Shown in pieces: positions 43,800 through 54,100 of a stretch of 64,000 bases of DNA. The notes beneath the pieces are model-generated. The model saw only the letters and a program-made list of their open reading frames with translations, ran no database searches and was not told the origin of the DNA. Source of the DNA: Paenibacillus spongiae (GTDB taxonomy: Bacteria > Bacillota > Bacilli > Paenibacillales > Paenibacillaceae); NCBI RefSeq assembly GCF_024734895.1, contig NZ_CP091430.1:7193501-7257500 (forward strand), in the 5' to 3' direction. Positions within the stretch are counted from its first letter, which is position 1; each line of letters opens with the position of its first letter. A program made the translations under genes and the position numbers.

Positions 43800-44090
43800 C
43801 ATATAAGTCGAATCGATGATGGATGCACGATGATGCAGGCGTTCAATCACCGTCAATATGTTTTCAGGATCAAGCATTCATCTTGGCTTACCCCATCACT
43901 ACCCTGCCCGGTGTGAATCACGGCTCTTCGGCTGTTGTTTCCTCCTACATGCTTAACGTTATCCTCATTAAATGGTTATAGTCCGCCGAATCCAGGAGAA
44001 TGGCTGAGCCGTGCATACCTGCATAAAGAAAATTAGGCATCGGAATAATAGTAAGTGTTTATGACACTGGCAGATATATATAAAAAGGAG
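43800..44090. other. Gene-free stretch
   Basis: I see no gene here. The sequence is ordinary intergenic DNA with short frames only. A 22-codon frame on the minus strand (about 43860-43925) has AGGAGG too far from its start to be convincing. Confidence 0.5.
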
Positions 44091-44096
44091 TCTAAA

Positions 44097-44276
44097 ATGG
44101 AAAAAAGCGAACGTAACCCGGTTATCCGTTCTGAGGGTCAGAACGAAACGAATGGTGATGAAACACAGATCATTCTGGATGGAAAGGCAACTGCGAAGGC
44201 TCCAAGCGAGCCAAGTCTGATGGAGAGAACAAAAGAAGCATTGGAGAACATAGGAACCAAGATTAACGGTATTTGA
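44097..44276 (+). CDS. Small hydrophilic hypothetical protein (59 residues)
   Basis: The ATG at 44097 has AAAGGAG six bases upstream. The 59-residue product is hydrophilic and charged, with a probable helix at the end (SLMERTKEALENIGTKINGI). No signal peptide, membrane segment or known motif is visible. It converges on the Bce permease-hydrolase gene. I do not recognise a family. The good ribosome site is the main reason to call it. Confidence 0.5.
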   Translation: MEKSERNPVIRSEGQNETNGDETQIILDGKATAKAPSEPSLMERTKEALENIGTKINGI

Positions 44277-44317
44277 TATAAGGCTTGAACGTAGTTCACC
44301 TCTTGCGGTGCTTTTGA

Positions 44318-47300
44318 TCACTTCACAAATTCAACTTCCGGATACAGGGTGGACGGTTCGAGCAATAACGATTGTGGAATGCCTTTCAAATGGAGGTCGA
44401 AAAATGCCGTGATATAACTTCGCTGTGCAGCCAACATCCGATCGGGACCGGCGAAGCCGATTAAGCTTTGAATGACTTGGGGCGACATACTCAGCTTGCT
44501 TTCCAGTTGCGGAAGCAAAAACTGATAGTCCGTAAAGGTGAAGTGCGCCCCCTCAGGTATGCTCAAATCCAGTTTCCAGCCGCTGGAATGCCGCCAGAAG
44601 GAGTTCCGGTCTTCCGCGGTAAGATGCGAATCCACTTCCCCGTCCGAATTGTAGCCGGCTTCCATAAGCAGGAACGGACGATCCAGTCCGTGCTGCGCCA
44701 CCGGCAGCGGGTAATCCGGCATAAAACCCATAGTCCCGTCCATATCGATTCCTGCAGCGACTCTGTCATCGACATACATCAGTTGAGCGGCTGTCGCACC
44801 GCCGGCGGAATGACCGAATATGCCGATCTTGGACAGATTCATAACCTTATCAAGACCTGATGGCAGTGGTATTTGTTTGTGGTCAGAATTTCCGCCTTCC
44901 CGGATTGCTGCAAGCTGGTCCAGCACGAAACGCATATCATCGACTCTGACGTCCAGCATCTTTAGAATAATCTGTGCTCTATTGCCTCCCGGCAACTGCT
45001 CCGTTACCAGATGCCCGTTCGGAAATTCAACGACAGATGTTTCATAAGTGTGATCGACGGTCACCACGATATACCCTTTGCTGGCCAACTCTTCAACCAG
45101 CACCGTGCCAAAGATTCGCGGAATCGAACCCCCAGGGGAGTACAAGATCACCGGCCAGCCCTCCTCGTTAATTGCCACGGGTGCTCCGAGCCATGCGTTG
45201 GTGCGGGCTTTCGACCATTCAATTCGTCCGGCATCCAGCCCGATGGTGGGGAGTATGTTCCGGTCGTAATGCTCGGCAGCCCCGGGCTCCATGTATAGTG
45301 CACGCTTCTCGCCCTCTTGCTGTGCCGGATACCATACGCTAATCATGAGTTCTCTTGCCCGGTCCTTCATCCATGGATCGACCCGCTCGCTGTCTGTCAA
45401 ATGCAATTCAACCGTACCTACCGCATATGTGCCTGTCGGCTTAGGCAGCTCCAGTTGTACCTTCTCGAAAGAGGCGGCCTCTTCCTGCGGGGCTGTGGCC
45501 GCCGACCAGACGGATATACCGATTAAAGCAATCATACAAACCGCAATGACCGATACGGCAGCCGCTCTTAGCATAGGAGCCGACTGTTCTATGACGCTCT
45601 TGCTGATGGAGTTGACGGTAATTGTGTAATAAGCTGCGTAAATGAGTACAAATGCAATGACGCAATAAACAATAGGCAAAGTTAAATTGACGCCAGCCAT
45701 ACTGCTCATCAGCTTTTTCAACAGATTTAATATCGCAAAAAAGTGCGCCAATCCGACCGTCAAAGGTAAAAGAAAGATAAAGGCATTCTGCTTAAGAAGT
45801 GACTTGCCAATATCCTGGTTGCTAACGCCGATTTTTTTAAGAATATCGTATCTCGATTTATCGGCTGAAGCCTCTGTCAGCTGCTTAAAATAAATAATGC
45901 TGCCTGTTGCCATCACAAACACAAGCGCAAGAAATCCCAATACGAAAACATTGACGGCCGACTCTTCCAGACTGAACCGGTAAACCGAATAGAATGAAGA
46001 CAGCTTCGATTCCGGCGTTTTGACGGCTGCAAGCGCATCGGCAGTCGCTTTTGTCGTTTTTTGCTGTTGTACGGAATAACCGATGTAGTCAGTTGGCGGA
46101 ATTTGAGTCTCGATCGATTGATACGTACGGTCATTGACTACGATCATCACATCCGGATAGCTCCAATTAAGGACTCTTTCGACCGTCATTCCGGCAAAGG
46201 GAAGCGTCATGTCTCCGTCAGGCAGTCGGAGCGTGATGGACTCGCCTTCATAATCAGAGAGTTCATAATCGGTGTACATGGGGCGAATGGCAATCGCTTT
46301 CCCTTCATCCACCGGGTCAAGAGGAGGGAACTCTAATGCTCGGGCAACCTGATTATATTGCTGGATTGAGATCACTTTCACGGGGTTCTCGTCCGCTTTC
46401 AATTCTTTCTCCGACAATAGATCCCGGCTCGAATCTTTTCCCTTGCTTTTAATGACGCTAATGGTTATTTGCGAGATGACCGGATGATCCTCATCCGCTC
46501 GAATGATGCTGTCGACCCTCTGATTAAAATCTTTGTCCTGCTTGATAAACATGTAGCTAAATGGCGCCGTCAGCTTCGCTGTCTTCTCAAACCCGTAATA
46601 TGTGCCGAAACCTACGCTTAAGGCGCACAGCGCCACAGCGGACAAAAGGGAGATGACGCTCAAGGTGCGCGCATTTCCATTAATGCGATAAACCAGATTT
46701 GAAACGGTGACCAGATTCATTCGATTGTAATAATATTTCTTGCTGCGCTTTACGACTTTCAGAAACAGAACCGCAAGCGATGAGAACAGCAGTAGCGTTC
46801 CCAGAATGATTCCGCCAAGCATAATGCTAATATTGGTCAGAATTTCCGTCGTGTTATTGAAGCTCCTGAAGGCAAACCAATAACCGACCGCCAGGCAGAC
46901 AACCGCTAATATTGAAGGGATTACGAAAGCTTTCGGCTGCTGTTCCCCGGCTTGCTCCGCTCGAAAGAGCTCAATTAACTTATTTGCATAAATGATGCGA
47001 TAGCCCTGAATAGATGTGAATAAGTTAAGGGCTGCGAATACGATAACGGTATTGATGACAGCATCAACGGAAAACGTCATTCCCGCATCTGCCGGCATTC
47101 CCAGCAGTTTTAGCAATATCATGTTGAATAGTTTGGATAATAGAGTACCTATTGCAATTCCTGAAACTAGAACAAAGGCACCCAAAATCAGATTTTCGTA
47201 AAACAGCATTTTTCCGATCGTGGACCTCTTCAAACCGAGCAATGCGTATAAACCGACTTCTTTTTTGCGTTTTCTCATGAAAAAATTGTTTGAATACAGC

Positions 47301-47515
47301 ACAAATACGGCTACGAATAAAAATAGAATAACGGATGCAGACATGAAAACGGATTGCATGCTTTGCGATTCCATATTTTTCTGCACATCCGGGCTATACT
47401 GCAAGGAAACGAAAGTAAAGTAAATCACGACACTGAAAAGCATGGAAATGAAGTAGACAAAATAATTTTTCACATTTCCCCGGATGTTTTTCTTGGCGAT
47501 ATCAAATAATGTCAT
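44318..47515 (-). CDS. BceB-type ABC permease fused to a PAF-acetylhydrolase-like hydrolase
   Basis: A single 1065-residue chain. Residues 1-640 are a complete BceB/FtsX-type permease: N-terminal MTLFDIAKKNIRGNVKNYF, ten predicted membrane helices and the large extracellular domain (about 310-520) that binds peptide antibiotics. An extra helix (about 650-673) follows. Residues 690-1060 are an alpha/beta hydrolase of the platelet-activating-factor acetylhydrolase type. It has oxyanion region YSPGGS (792-797), nucleophile elbow GHSAGG (Ser903), Asp924 or 926 and His991. By topology the hydrolase lies outside the cell. The start overlaps bceA by 14 bases after GGAAG. BceB proteins normally end near residue 650. 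Confidence 0.9.
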   Translation of the reverse strand: MTLFDIAKKNIRGNVKNYFVYFISMLFSVVIYFTFVSLQYSPDVQKNMESQSMQSVFMSASVILFLFVAVFVLYSNNFFMRKRKKEVGLYALLGLKRSTIGKMLFYENLILGAFVLVSGIAIGTLLSKLFNMILLKLLGMPADAGMTFSVDAVINTVIVFAALNLFTSIQGYRIIYANKLIELFRAEQAGEQQPKAFVIPSILAVVCLAVGYWFAFRSFNNTTEILTNISIMLGGIILGTLLLFSSLAVLFLKVVKRSKKYYYNRMNLVTVSNLVYRINGNARTLSVISLLSAVALCALSVGFGTYYGFEKTAKLTAPFSYMFIKQDKDFNQRVDSIIRADEDHPVISQITISVIKSKGKDSSRDLLSEKELKADENPVKVISIQQYNQVARALEFPPLDPVDEGKAIAIRPMYTDYELSDYEGESITLRLPDGDMTLPFAGMTVERVLNWSYPDVMIVVNDRTYQSIETQIPPTDYIGYSVQQQKTTKATADALAAVKTPESKLSSFYSVYRFSLEESAVNVFVLGFLALVFVMATGSIIYFKQLTEASADKSRYDILKKIGVSNQDIGKSLLKQNAFIFLLPLTVGLAHFFAILNLLKKLMSSMAGVNLTLPIVYCVIAFVLIYAAYYTITVNSISKSVIEQSAPMLRAAAVSVIAVCMIALIGISVWSAATAPQEEAASFEKVQLELPKPTGTYAVGTVELHLTDSERVDPWMKDRARELMISVWYPAQQEGEKRALYMEPGAAEHYDRNILPTIGLDAGRIEWSKARTNAWLGAPVAINEEGWPVILYSPGGSIPRIFGTVLVEELASKGYIVVTVDHTYETSVVEFPNGHLVTEQLPGGNRAQIILKMLDVRVDDMRFVLDQLAAIREGGNSDHKQIPLPSGLDKVMNLSKIGIFGHSAGGATAAQLMYVDDRVAAGIDMDGTMGFMPDYPLPVAQHGLDRPFLLMEAGYNSDGEVDSHLTAEDRNSFWRHSSGWKLDLSIPEGAHFTFTDYQFLLPQLESKLSMSPQVIQSLIGFAGPDRMLAAQRSYITAFFDLHLKGIPQSLLLEPSTLYPEVEFVK

Positions 47516-48269
47516 TGGAGCTTCCTCCCAATACGGTGAGCACATCCAATACTTTCTTAAAAAAGTCGTTTCGGGATGTGCTGCCTTTTGCAAGCTCTGT
47601 AAATATGTTTCCATCCTTAATAAACAGCACCCGTTTGCAGAAGCTCGCCGCGTAAGCATCATGGGTAACGAGCAATATCGTGGCTTTCTCCTGCTCATTG
47701 AGATTCCTCAAGCTCTCCAATAAATCGGTTGCCGACTTGGAGTCAAGCGCGCCTGTAGGCTCGTCCGCCAAGATCAGGCTTGGCTTGGAAATTATAGCGC
47801 GGGATGCCGCCGTACGCTGCTTTTGTCCACCCGATAGCTGATACGGATATTTGTCCAAAATCGGGTGAATGCCGAATTTGTCCGCGATTTGTTCCACTCT
47901 TTGTTCCAATTCCTTTACCCTCGTCTTCGCCAGCGCCAATGGCAGCACAATATTTTCCTTCACGGTTAAAGTATCCAGCAAATTGTAATCTTGAAATATA
48001 AAGCCGAGCTTTTCCCGTCGGAAGGCGGCTAATTGATCTTCATTCATCTTGGCCGGTCTCGTTCCGTCAATGACGATGTCGCCTGAAGTCGGCTCGTCAA
48101 TCGTAGCCAATACATTAAGCAGTGTCGATTTGCCCGAGCCTGACGGACCCATTATGCCTACGAATTCGCCCTCTTGCACGGTGAGGTCAATGTTATTCAA
48201 TGCAGGGTATATGTGCCCATTAGAGCCGTACACTTTTTTTATTCGCTTTGCCTCCACTATGGTTTTCAT
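47502..48269 (-). CDS. BceA-type ABC transporter ATP-binding protein
   Basis: A 255-residue ATPase of the MacB/BceA class. Walker A is GPSGSGKST, the signature LSGGQKQR, Walker B LILADEPTGALD and the H-loop VTHDAYAA. I chose the ATG at 48269 because GGAGAG precedes it; an upstream ATG at 48290 is possible. It powers the fused permease encoded next (14-base overlap). Such systems free lipid-II-cycle targets from bacitracin, lantibiotics and similar peptides. It is divergent from the matching two-component genes. Confidence 0.92.
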   Translation of the reverse strand: MKTIVEAKRIKKVYGSNGHIYPALNNIDLTVQEGEFVGIMGPSGSGKSTLLNVLATIDEPTSGDIVIDGTRPAKMNEDQLAAFRREKLGFIFQDYNLLDTLTVKENIVLPLALAKTRVKELEQRVEQIADKFGIHPILDKYPYQLSGGQKQRTAASRAIISKPSLILADEPTGALDSKSATDLLESLRNLNEQEKATILLVTHDAYAASFCKRVLFIKDGNIFTELAKGSTSRNDFFKKVLDVLTVLGGSSNDII

Positions 48270-48359
48270 CGATTTCTCTCCATTCGTCATACGTTTGATT
48301 TATATTTTCCATTGTATAACGGGGCACCTAAACACAAGCTTACAAGCTTCATCGCAAAC

Positions 48360-48373
48360 TTACATTTTCGTCA
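48360..48373 (-). promoter_or_regulatory. Putative BceR-type binding site in the bceA promoter region
   Basis: On the minus strand TGACG-AAAA-TGTAA matches the described Bce-type box TNACA-N4-TGTAA with one mismatch. It lies about 40-50 bases upstream of a TATACA -10 (about 48314-48319) that lacks a good -35, as expected for an activated promoter. Confidence 0.5.
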
Positions 48374-48461
48374 CATTGGCATTCGAAGCCTTGTTCGATT
48401 ACTATGATCGATTATAATCATGTATAAGGCATCGTCATGACGGAAAATGGAGAGCGATATT

Positions 48462-49133
48462 GTGAAAATACTGATCGTTGAAGACGATCCGACAATATGC
48501 GATATAGTTGGCGAAACATTGGCAAGATGGGGTTTTGAAATCGTTCAAGCCGAAGATTTTGACAAGGTGTTGACGCTGTTTCTCCATGAAAGCCCGCATC
48601 TGGTTATTATGGATATCAACTTGCCTTCATTCGACGGGTTTTACTGGTGCAATAAAATACGAGAAGTCTCGAAGGTTCCCCTCATCTTCCTGTCCTCCCG
48701 GGATACGTCATTGGATATGGTGATGTCGATGAATATGGGTGGGGACGATTATATTCAGAAGCCTTTCCATACGGATGTCCTATTGGCCAAAATAAATGCG
48801 CTGCTGCGAAGAACTTACTCCTATCCGGAACCGCGCTCTAACATTATGGAACATGACGGAGTCGTATTAAGTCTGGATGACGGGGATGCCCGGATCGATG
48901 GTCAGAAGGCGGATCTGACCAAAACGGAATTTCTCATTCTGAATATTCTCATGAAACATAAAGGGATGATCGTGGACCGGAAGAAATTGATGCGAAGTCT
49001 TTGGGAAGATGAAAGCTTCGTGGACGAAAATACGTTGTCGGTCAACATGGCCCGCTTGCGTAAGAAGCTTGCCGAGCTTGGAAAGGACAACTTCATTATG
49101 ACGAAGAAGGGGAGAGGTTATATCATCCAATGA
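48462..49133 (+). CDS. BceR-type response regulator (OmpR family)
   Basis: A 223-residue regulator. The receiver domain opens VKILIVEDDPT, with the phospho-acceptor in VIMDINLPSFDG (Asp around residue 52) and Lys in QKPFHTD. The C-terminal winged helix (about 130-223) is of the OmpR/PhoB type. The GTG at 48462 follows GGAGAG; a reading from 48447 is possible. It is coupled to the kinase by an ATGA overlap and divergent from bceAB, whose expression it should activate. Confidence 0.92.
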   Translation: MKILIVEDDPTICDIVGETLARWGFEIVQAEDFDKVLTLFLHESPHLVIMDINLPSFDGFYWCNKIREVSKVPLIFLSSRDTSLDMVMSMNMGGDDYIQKPFHTDVLLAKINALLRRTYSYPEPRSNIMEHDGVVLSLDDGDARIDGQKADLTKTEFLILNILMKHKGMIVDRKKLMRSLWEDESFVDENTLSVNMARLRKKLAELGKDNFIMTKKGRGYIIQ

Positions 49134-50173
49134 GTTTTTCTCAATATTTGCGGGATCAAGGGAGCTTCTTCGTCTTTTACATCATTTTGATGGGTATCGT
49201 TACGATCATGACGGCGGTGGGGGCGGAAAGCCTCTATGAGGCCCATAATGTCGTTTATATCCATACGATTGGCTTATTTATTGTCCTTGTATATATCCTC
49301 ATCGGATATTACCGCCGTATGAGCTTTTACCGTGAATTGAATGATTTGGCCGGCACCGGGCATGAGGAATTTCTTGCGGCCATGCCCAAACCTCAAAATA
49401 ATGAACAACAGCTTTATGTAAAGCTGCTAAAGAAATTACGCGATACGCATGTCAGGCAGCTGCAAAGCTTGCATACCGAGATGAAGGATCATCAAGATTT
49501 CATTGCTTCATGGATTCATGAAGTCAAGGTTCCGATTGCCGCAAGCCGCTTGCTCATGGAAACCGGTGGCGAAATAGCGACCAAATCTACGATTGACAAA
49601 TTGGAGGATGAAATTGACAGAATCGAAAATTATGTGGAACAGGCTCTGTACTATTCCAGGATAGACTCCTTTTCCAAAGACTATTTCATTATGGAAGTAC
49701 TGCTGGATCCTTTGGTTAAAAAAACCGTCAAAAAATATGCCAAAACCTTTATAGACAAAAAGATCCGCTTTCATATGGATGATACCCTGCAAGCAGTTCA
49801 TACCGACAGCAAATGGCTCAGGTTTATCCTGGACCAAATCGTATTCAACTCGTTAAAATACACGGAGCCCGGCGGGGAAATTTCGGTGAGGTTTGAAGAG
49901 GACCACAAAGAAAAAAGGCTGTTGATTCAAGATAACGGCATCGGAATCAAAGAGGAGGAGCTCCACCGCGTATTTGAGAAAGGATTTACGGGCTCGACTG
50001 GCAGAAGATATTCTAAATCAACAGGCATAGGGCTATATCTGGCAAAACAATTGGCTCTTAAATTGGATCATGACCTTTCCATTCAGTCGGAAGAAGGCTT
50101 GCACACGACGGTTTTTATTCATTTTCCCAAATACCGAAATTATTACCCGTTCGATTATGATCCTGGCGGATGA
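49130..50173 (+). CDS. BceS-type intramembrane-sensing histidine kinase
   Basis: A 347-residue kinase with two close membrane helices (about residues 14-34 and 42-60) and almost no external loop, the hallmark of intramembrane-sensing kinases. The phospho-acceptor is in SWIHEVKVPIAASRLL (His around residue 127). The ATPase part shows DNGIGIKEEEL and STGIGLYLAKQLA. Such kinases do not bind the drug themselves but sense flux through the BceB permease. Because that permease here carries a hydrolase, the sensing complex may be altered. Confidence 0.92.
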   Translation: MSFSQYLRDQGSFFVFYIILMGIVTIMTAVGAESLYEAHNVVYIHTIGLFIVLVYILIGYYRRMSFYRELNDLAGTGHEEFLAAMPKPQNNEQQLYVKLLKKLRDTHVRQLQSLHTEMKDHQDFIASWIHEVKVPIAASRLLMETGGEIATKSTIDKLEDEIDRIENYVEQALYYSRIDSFSKDYFIMEVLLDPLVKKTVKKYAKTFIDKKIRFHMDDTLQAVHTDSKWLRFILDQIVFNSLKYTEPGGEISVRFEEDHKEKRLLIQDNGIGIKEEELHRVFEKGFTGSTGRRYSKSTGIGLYLAKQLALKLDHDLSIQSEEGLHTTVFIHFPKYRNYYPFDYDPGG

Positions 50174-50324
50174 ATAACTCAGATTAAGCGTGTTCCTCCC
50201 TCAAGAATCCAACGGTCTTGCGGTTGAGCTCGCACTCTCGATCGGCGAGCGTGCGCTCGCGTTCGGATCGGTCGAGATCCTCGCGCGCTACGGAATCCAT
50301 ACGAAAACCGTTTGTATGCCGGCT

Positions 50325-50549
50325 TTACTGCGCCCCCCAATAATCGAAGAAGTGGTCGGATGCCACCTTCTCCACCGGAATATCTTCATGAAATCCATCC
50401 CAATCGTATTTGTCTCCGGTTAGGGCTGTAATCGCTTCAACGTCATCCCGCTTCGTTCGGACCCGCAGGTGAATCGTAGCCCGGTCATAGGTATACGCCC
50501 AGCTGCTACGCGGCGAGCGGTGAAAACATTCCCATTGCATAGACTCCAT
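50325..50549 (-). pseudogene. Truncated N-terminus of a maltogenic amylase/neopullulanase-like gene
   Basis: A 74-residue frame matches the pattern of the CBM34 N-domain of cyclomaltodextrinase/neopullulanase (GH13_20): FHRSPRSSWAYTYDRATIHL followed by RVRTKRDDVEAITALTGDKYDWDG. The reading stops after FDYWGAQ, long before any catalytic barrel, so it is a remnant. A start with GGAGATGG is still present. The DNA just downstream (about 50205-50325) differs in base use and may be another decayed fragment. Confidence 0.6.
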
Positions 50550-50731
50550 CTCCTCTATTCGATACGGCCGGTCTGCAATGTGCGGCCATTAAGGAGAATC
50601 ACACATTAACCAAGGCGTCTGAATCCCGGGCATAGTCGGACCAGTCGGACCAGGCTTGTTTCAATCACCCTATAAGGTGGTAATACAGATCAAGCCTCAC
50701 CTGGCAAATCCACATGAAAGACGGAGGGATT

Positions 50732-51070
50732 ATGATGCAATCTATCAAACCGACTGTTCAAATTGTGACAACTGCCATGGATGCGCTGCACGCGGTCCGG
50801 GAACTGAACCAACGCGGCTACAAACAGGATGATATCTATGTTCTAGCCCATGACAGTGATCAGACCAAATCGCTCGCCGATGCAACGGACGCTAACCAAA
50901 TCGGCATGTCGGAGGAAGGGATGTTCACCTCGATGGCCAACGTCTTCCGCTCGCGCGGCGATGAAATTCGCTCCAAGCTGACATCAATCGGGTTGACCGA
51001 GACCGAAGCCGAGCGGTACGAAGAGGAGCTTGATCGAGGCCGTGTACTTGTTATTACGAACGTCCACTGA
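50732..51070 (+). CDS. YflT-type general stress protein 17M
   Basis: A 112-residue protein of the heat-induced stress YflT domain: VTTAMDALHAVRELNQRGYKQDDIYVLA at the start, quoted in part, and a Glu/Arg-rich helix near the end. The tandem ATGs at 50732/50735 follow GGAGGG. A loose sigma-B-like pair, GTTTCA (50658) and TGGTAA (50678), lies 50-75 bases upstream; the Bacillus homologue is a sigma-B stress gene. The next gene, 120 bases away, is a large hybrid kinase, a pairing that suggests a stress link. The molecular role is unknown. Confidence 0.8.
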   Translation: MMQSIKPTVQIVTTAMDALHAVRELNQRGYKQDDIYVLAHDSDQTKSLADATDANQIGMSEEGMFTSMANVFRSRGDEIRSKLTSIGLTETEAERYEEELDRGRVLVITNVH

Positions 51071-51189
51071 ATCGATTGACGATTGATGCGGTTAGGTCGC
51101 AAGCCTTGCGAGGCTGGCGGCCTGTTCGCATGTTCGTAAAATAATCCGCCCATTTATATGGAATAGAAGGGTAACAGGTGAGAGATCGA

Positions 51190-54100
51190 ATGAAAACAAG
51201 AACGAAACTGATCACCAGCTTTATCGTCATGATGCTGTTAATCTTATTCATATCGTTGTCCGGGCTGAGCAACTTCTCCCGTGTCGGGGACAAGCTCGAT
51301 GAAGTATATGAGGAACGTTACCAGAAGGTTATGCTCGCCTTCGAAACCCGCGGCGCCGTTAATAATACGGCCAACGGGCTCGTTAATGTGCTGACCGTGC
51401 CGACCACCGACAGCATTAACAAGAATGAGTACCTGCTCACCAACGAGCCGGCAATTGCATTGGACCGTCTGGCTCAGCTGAAGAGCCGGGCTTCCACTGA
51501 GGCGGAGATTACACTGCTGCAGGACGTGGAGCGCAATATGGATCTCTTCTTCGGCTATCAGAAGCAAATCACTCAGTTGATCAGCGATGGCAAAGGGAGC
51601 GAAGCGATCGCGCTGCGGGAGAAAGAAGGCATTCAATATCAGGAAGACACTGTCGCCCTGTTGGACAAGCTTGCCGACAGCCAGCGACGGTTGACCGACG
51701 AAGCCGTGCAGGCTGCACAGGATACGAATCAGTATTCACGCAGCATCTTGCTCTGGACAACCATTCTCGGACTTCTGCTGGGGCTCGGTACGATGCTGTG
51801 GAATTTGACCGGGGTTACGCGCGGGCTCAACAGCTTGTCGATGCTGATTACGGCCTATACGAAGGGCACCCTTGACCGCAACCTGCGCCAAAAGACGGAG
51901 ACCGGCGATGAGTTTGGCGATGTCGCCAAAGCGTTCAACCGGCTGGCCGATACGCTGGAGCAGAAGACGGCAATTGAACAAGCCTATAATCAGAACGTCG
52001 AGGATGAAGCTTGGGTCAAATCCAACCTGGCGAATACGACGGTCGATTTGCAAAGCGAAACGAATTTGGAGCACATCGCCCAAGCCTTCGTCACCAAGAT
52101 GGTACCTCTTGTAGGAGCCTCATATGGCGGACTCTATATCCGTGGAGGGCTGGGAAGCGAGAACCGCCTTCGCCTCATGGGCGCATACGCACCGCATGAC
52201 GGGACCGTGTTCGAGCAGACATTCGCCTTCGGTCACGGCCTGGTCGGACAGTGTGCCGTCAGCAAAGAGACGATCGAGCTGTCCGATCTGCCGGCCTCCC
52301 ACATTAAGATTAAATCCGGGTTAGGCGAGACAGCGCCGCTCCAGCTTATGCTTATGCCGGTTATGTATCAGAACGACAGCCTGCTTGGCATTATCGAGCT
52401 TGCCTCTCTGCAGCCGTTCACGAGCCGCGAGAAAGAACTGCTGCGCGAGCTTGCCGAGAGCTTCGGCATTATCTTGAACAACCTGTTCGGCCGAATGCGT
52501 GTCGAAGAGCTGCTGCGCGAATCGCAGACGCTCAGCGAAGAGCTGCAGGCGCAGTCGGAGGAGCTCATGTCCCAGCAGGAAGAACTGCGCCGTTCCAACG
52601 ATACGCTTGAGGAGCAGACACGCGCCCTGAAGAAATCGGAGGAGCTGCTTCAGAGCCAGCAGGAAGAGCTTGAACAGAGCAACGAGGAGCTGCTACAGAA
52701 GACGCATCTGCTTGAATTGCAAATGCGCCAGACGGAACAGAAGAACGAACAAATCGAGAAAACGAAGAATGCGCTCGAGAAGCAGACCGTGCAGCTTGCT
52801 CTGGCATCCAAATACAAATCCGAGTTCCTGGCCAATATGTCGCATGAATTGCGGACGCCGCTCAACAGCCTCCTCATTCTATCTCAGATGCTGATGGCCA
52901 ATACGGAGAACAATCTTTCGTCGAAGCAGATTGAATTCGCGACGACGATTCACTCATCCGGCGGCGATTTGCTGAAGCTGATCGATGAAATTCTGGATCT
53001 GTCCAAGATCGGTGCAGGCAAAATGAATCTGGTCACCGAGCATGTGCCGATCTGTGACATGCTGCAAGGCTTGCGCAGAAGCTTCATGCCGGTAGGCCAG
53101 CAGAAAGAGATCGGCTTCGACATGTCCGTCGAAGACGGCGTTCCCGAACAAATGTACACCGATGGCCATCGTGTCAAACAGGTCATCAAAAATTTGCTGT
53201 CCAACGCATTCAAATTTACTCATCAAGGCGGAGTATCCCTGCATGTCCGTCTGGCGAAACCGGTTGAAACGGCATCCGTCAGCATCGATAGCGGGCGGAT
53301 GCTCGCGTTTGAAGTGCGGGATACCGGCATCGGCATCTCCGAGGAGAAGCAGGACATTATTTTCGAAGCGTTCCAGCAGGTGGACGGCACGACTAGCCGC
53401 GTGTATGGCGGTACCGGCCTTGGGCTTGCCATTAGCCGGGAGCTGGCGCATCTGCTCGGCGGTTTCATCTCCTTGGAAAGCTCGGAAGGCAGCGGCAGCA
53501 CGTTCACGCTCTTCCTGCCGGAATTCCATGTCGCCGATCCTGCCATCGAAGAGACGGATTCGGCCATGCAGAGCCAGGAGCTTGGCATACAGGCGGTTGC
53601 GGCAGCTCTGCAAGCAGCCGGAACGCAGACCGCGCAACCGCCGGTCAAGTCCGCGGATCTGCCCGAGCGGGTTGCAGCGGTCGTGAACGACGATCGCGAA
53701 ACGATCACCGCCGATGACCGGGTCGTCCTGATTATTGAGGACGATGAGCACTTTGCCCGCGTTATGCTTGATATCGCACGTTCGCACGGCTTCAAGGGCG
53801 TCGTCACGCTGCAGGGCGATCTGGGTCTGGCTTATGCCAAGAATCACAAACCGGATGCCATTCTGCTCGATATTATGCTGCCGGTTATGGATGGCTGGTC
53901 GGTCCTTCATCACTTGAAGCACAATGCGGACACGCGGCATATTCCGGTCCATGTCATCTCCGTGATGGACGAAGTGCAGCAAGGGTTGTCCATGGGCGCG
54001 ATCGCTTACTTGAAGAAGCCGGCGTCGAAGGAGCGGCTGGACAGTCTGTTCCAGCAGATCGAATCCTTCCTGGAGCGCAACTTGAAGCATCTCTTGATCG

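Noticed and set aside
43860-43945. 22-codon minus-strand peptide gene
   Set aside because: The AGGAGG lies about 19 bases from the GTG, too far, and there is no signal peptide or known peptide motif.
50190-50423. Plus-strand frame with Ala/Leu/Glu-rich start
   Set aside because: It overlaps the amylase remnant on the other strand; I could not recognise a family and the frame changes character halfway.
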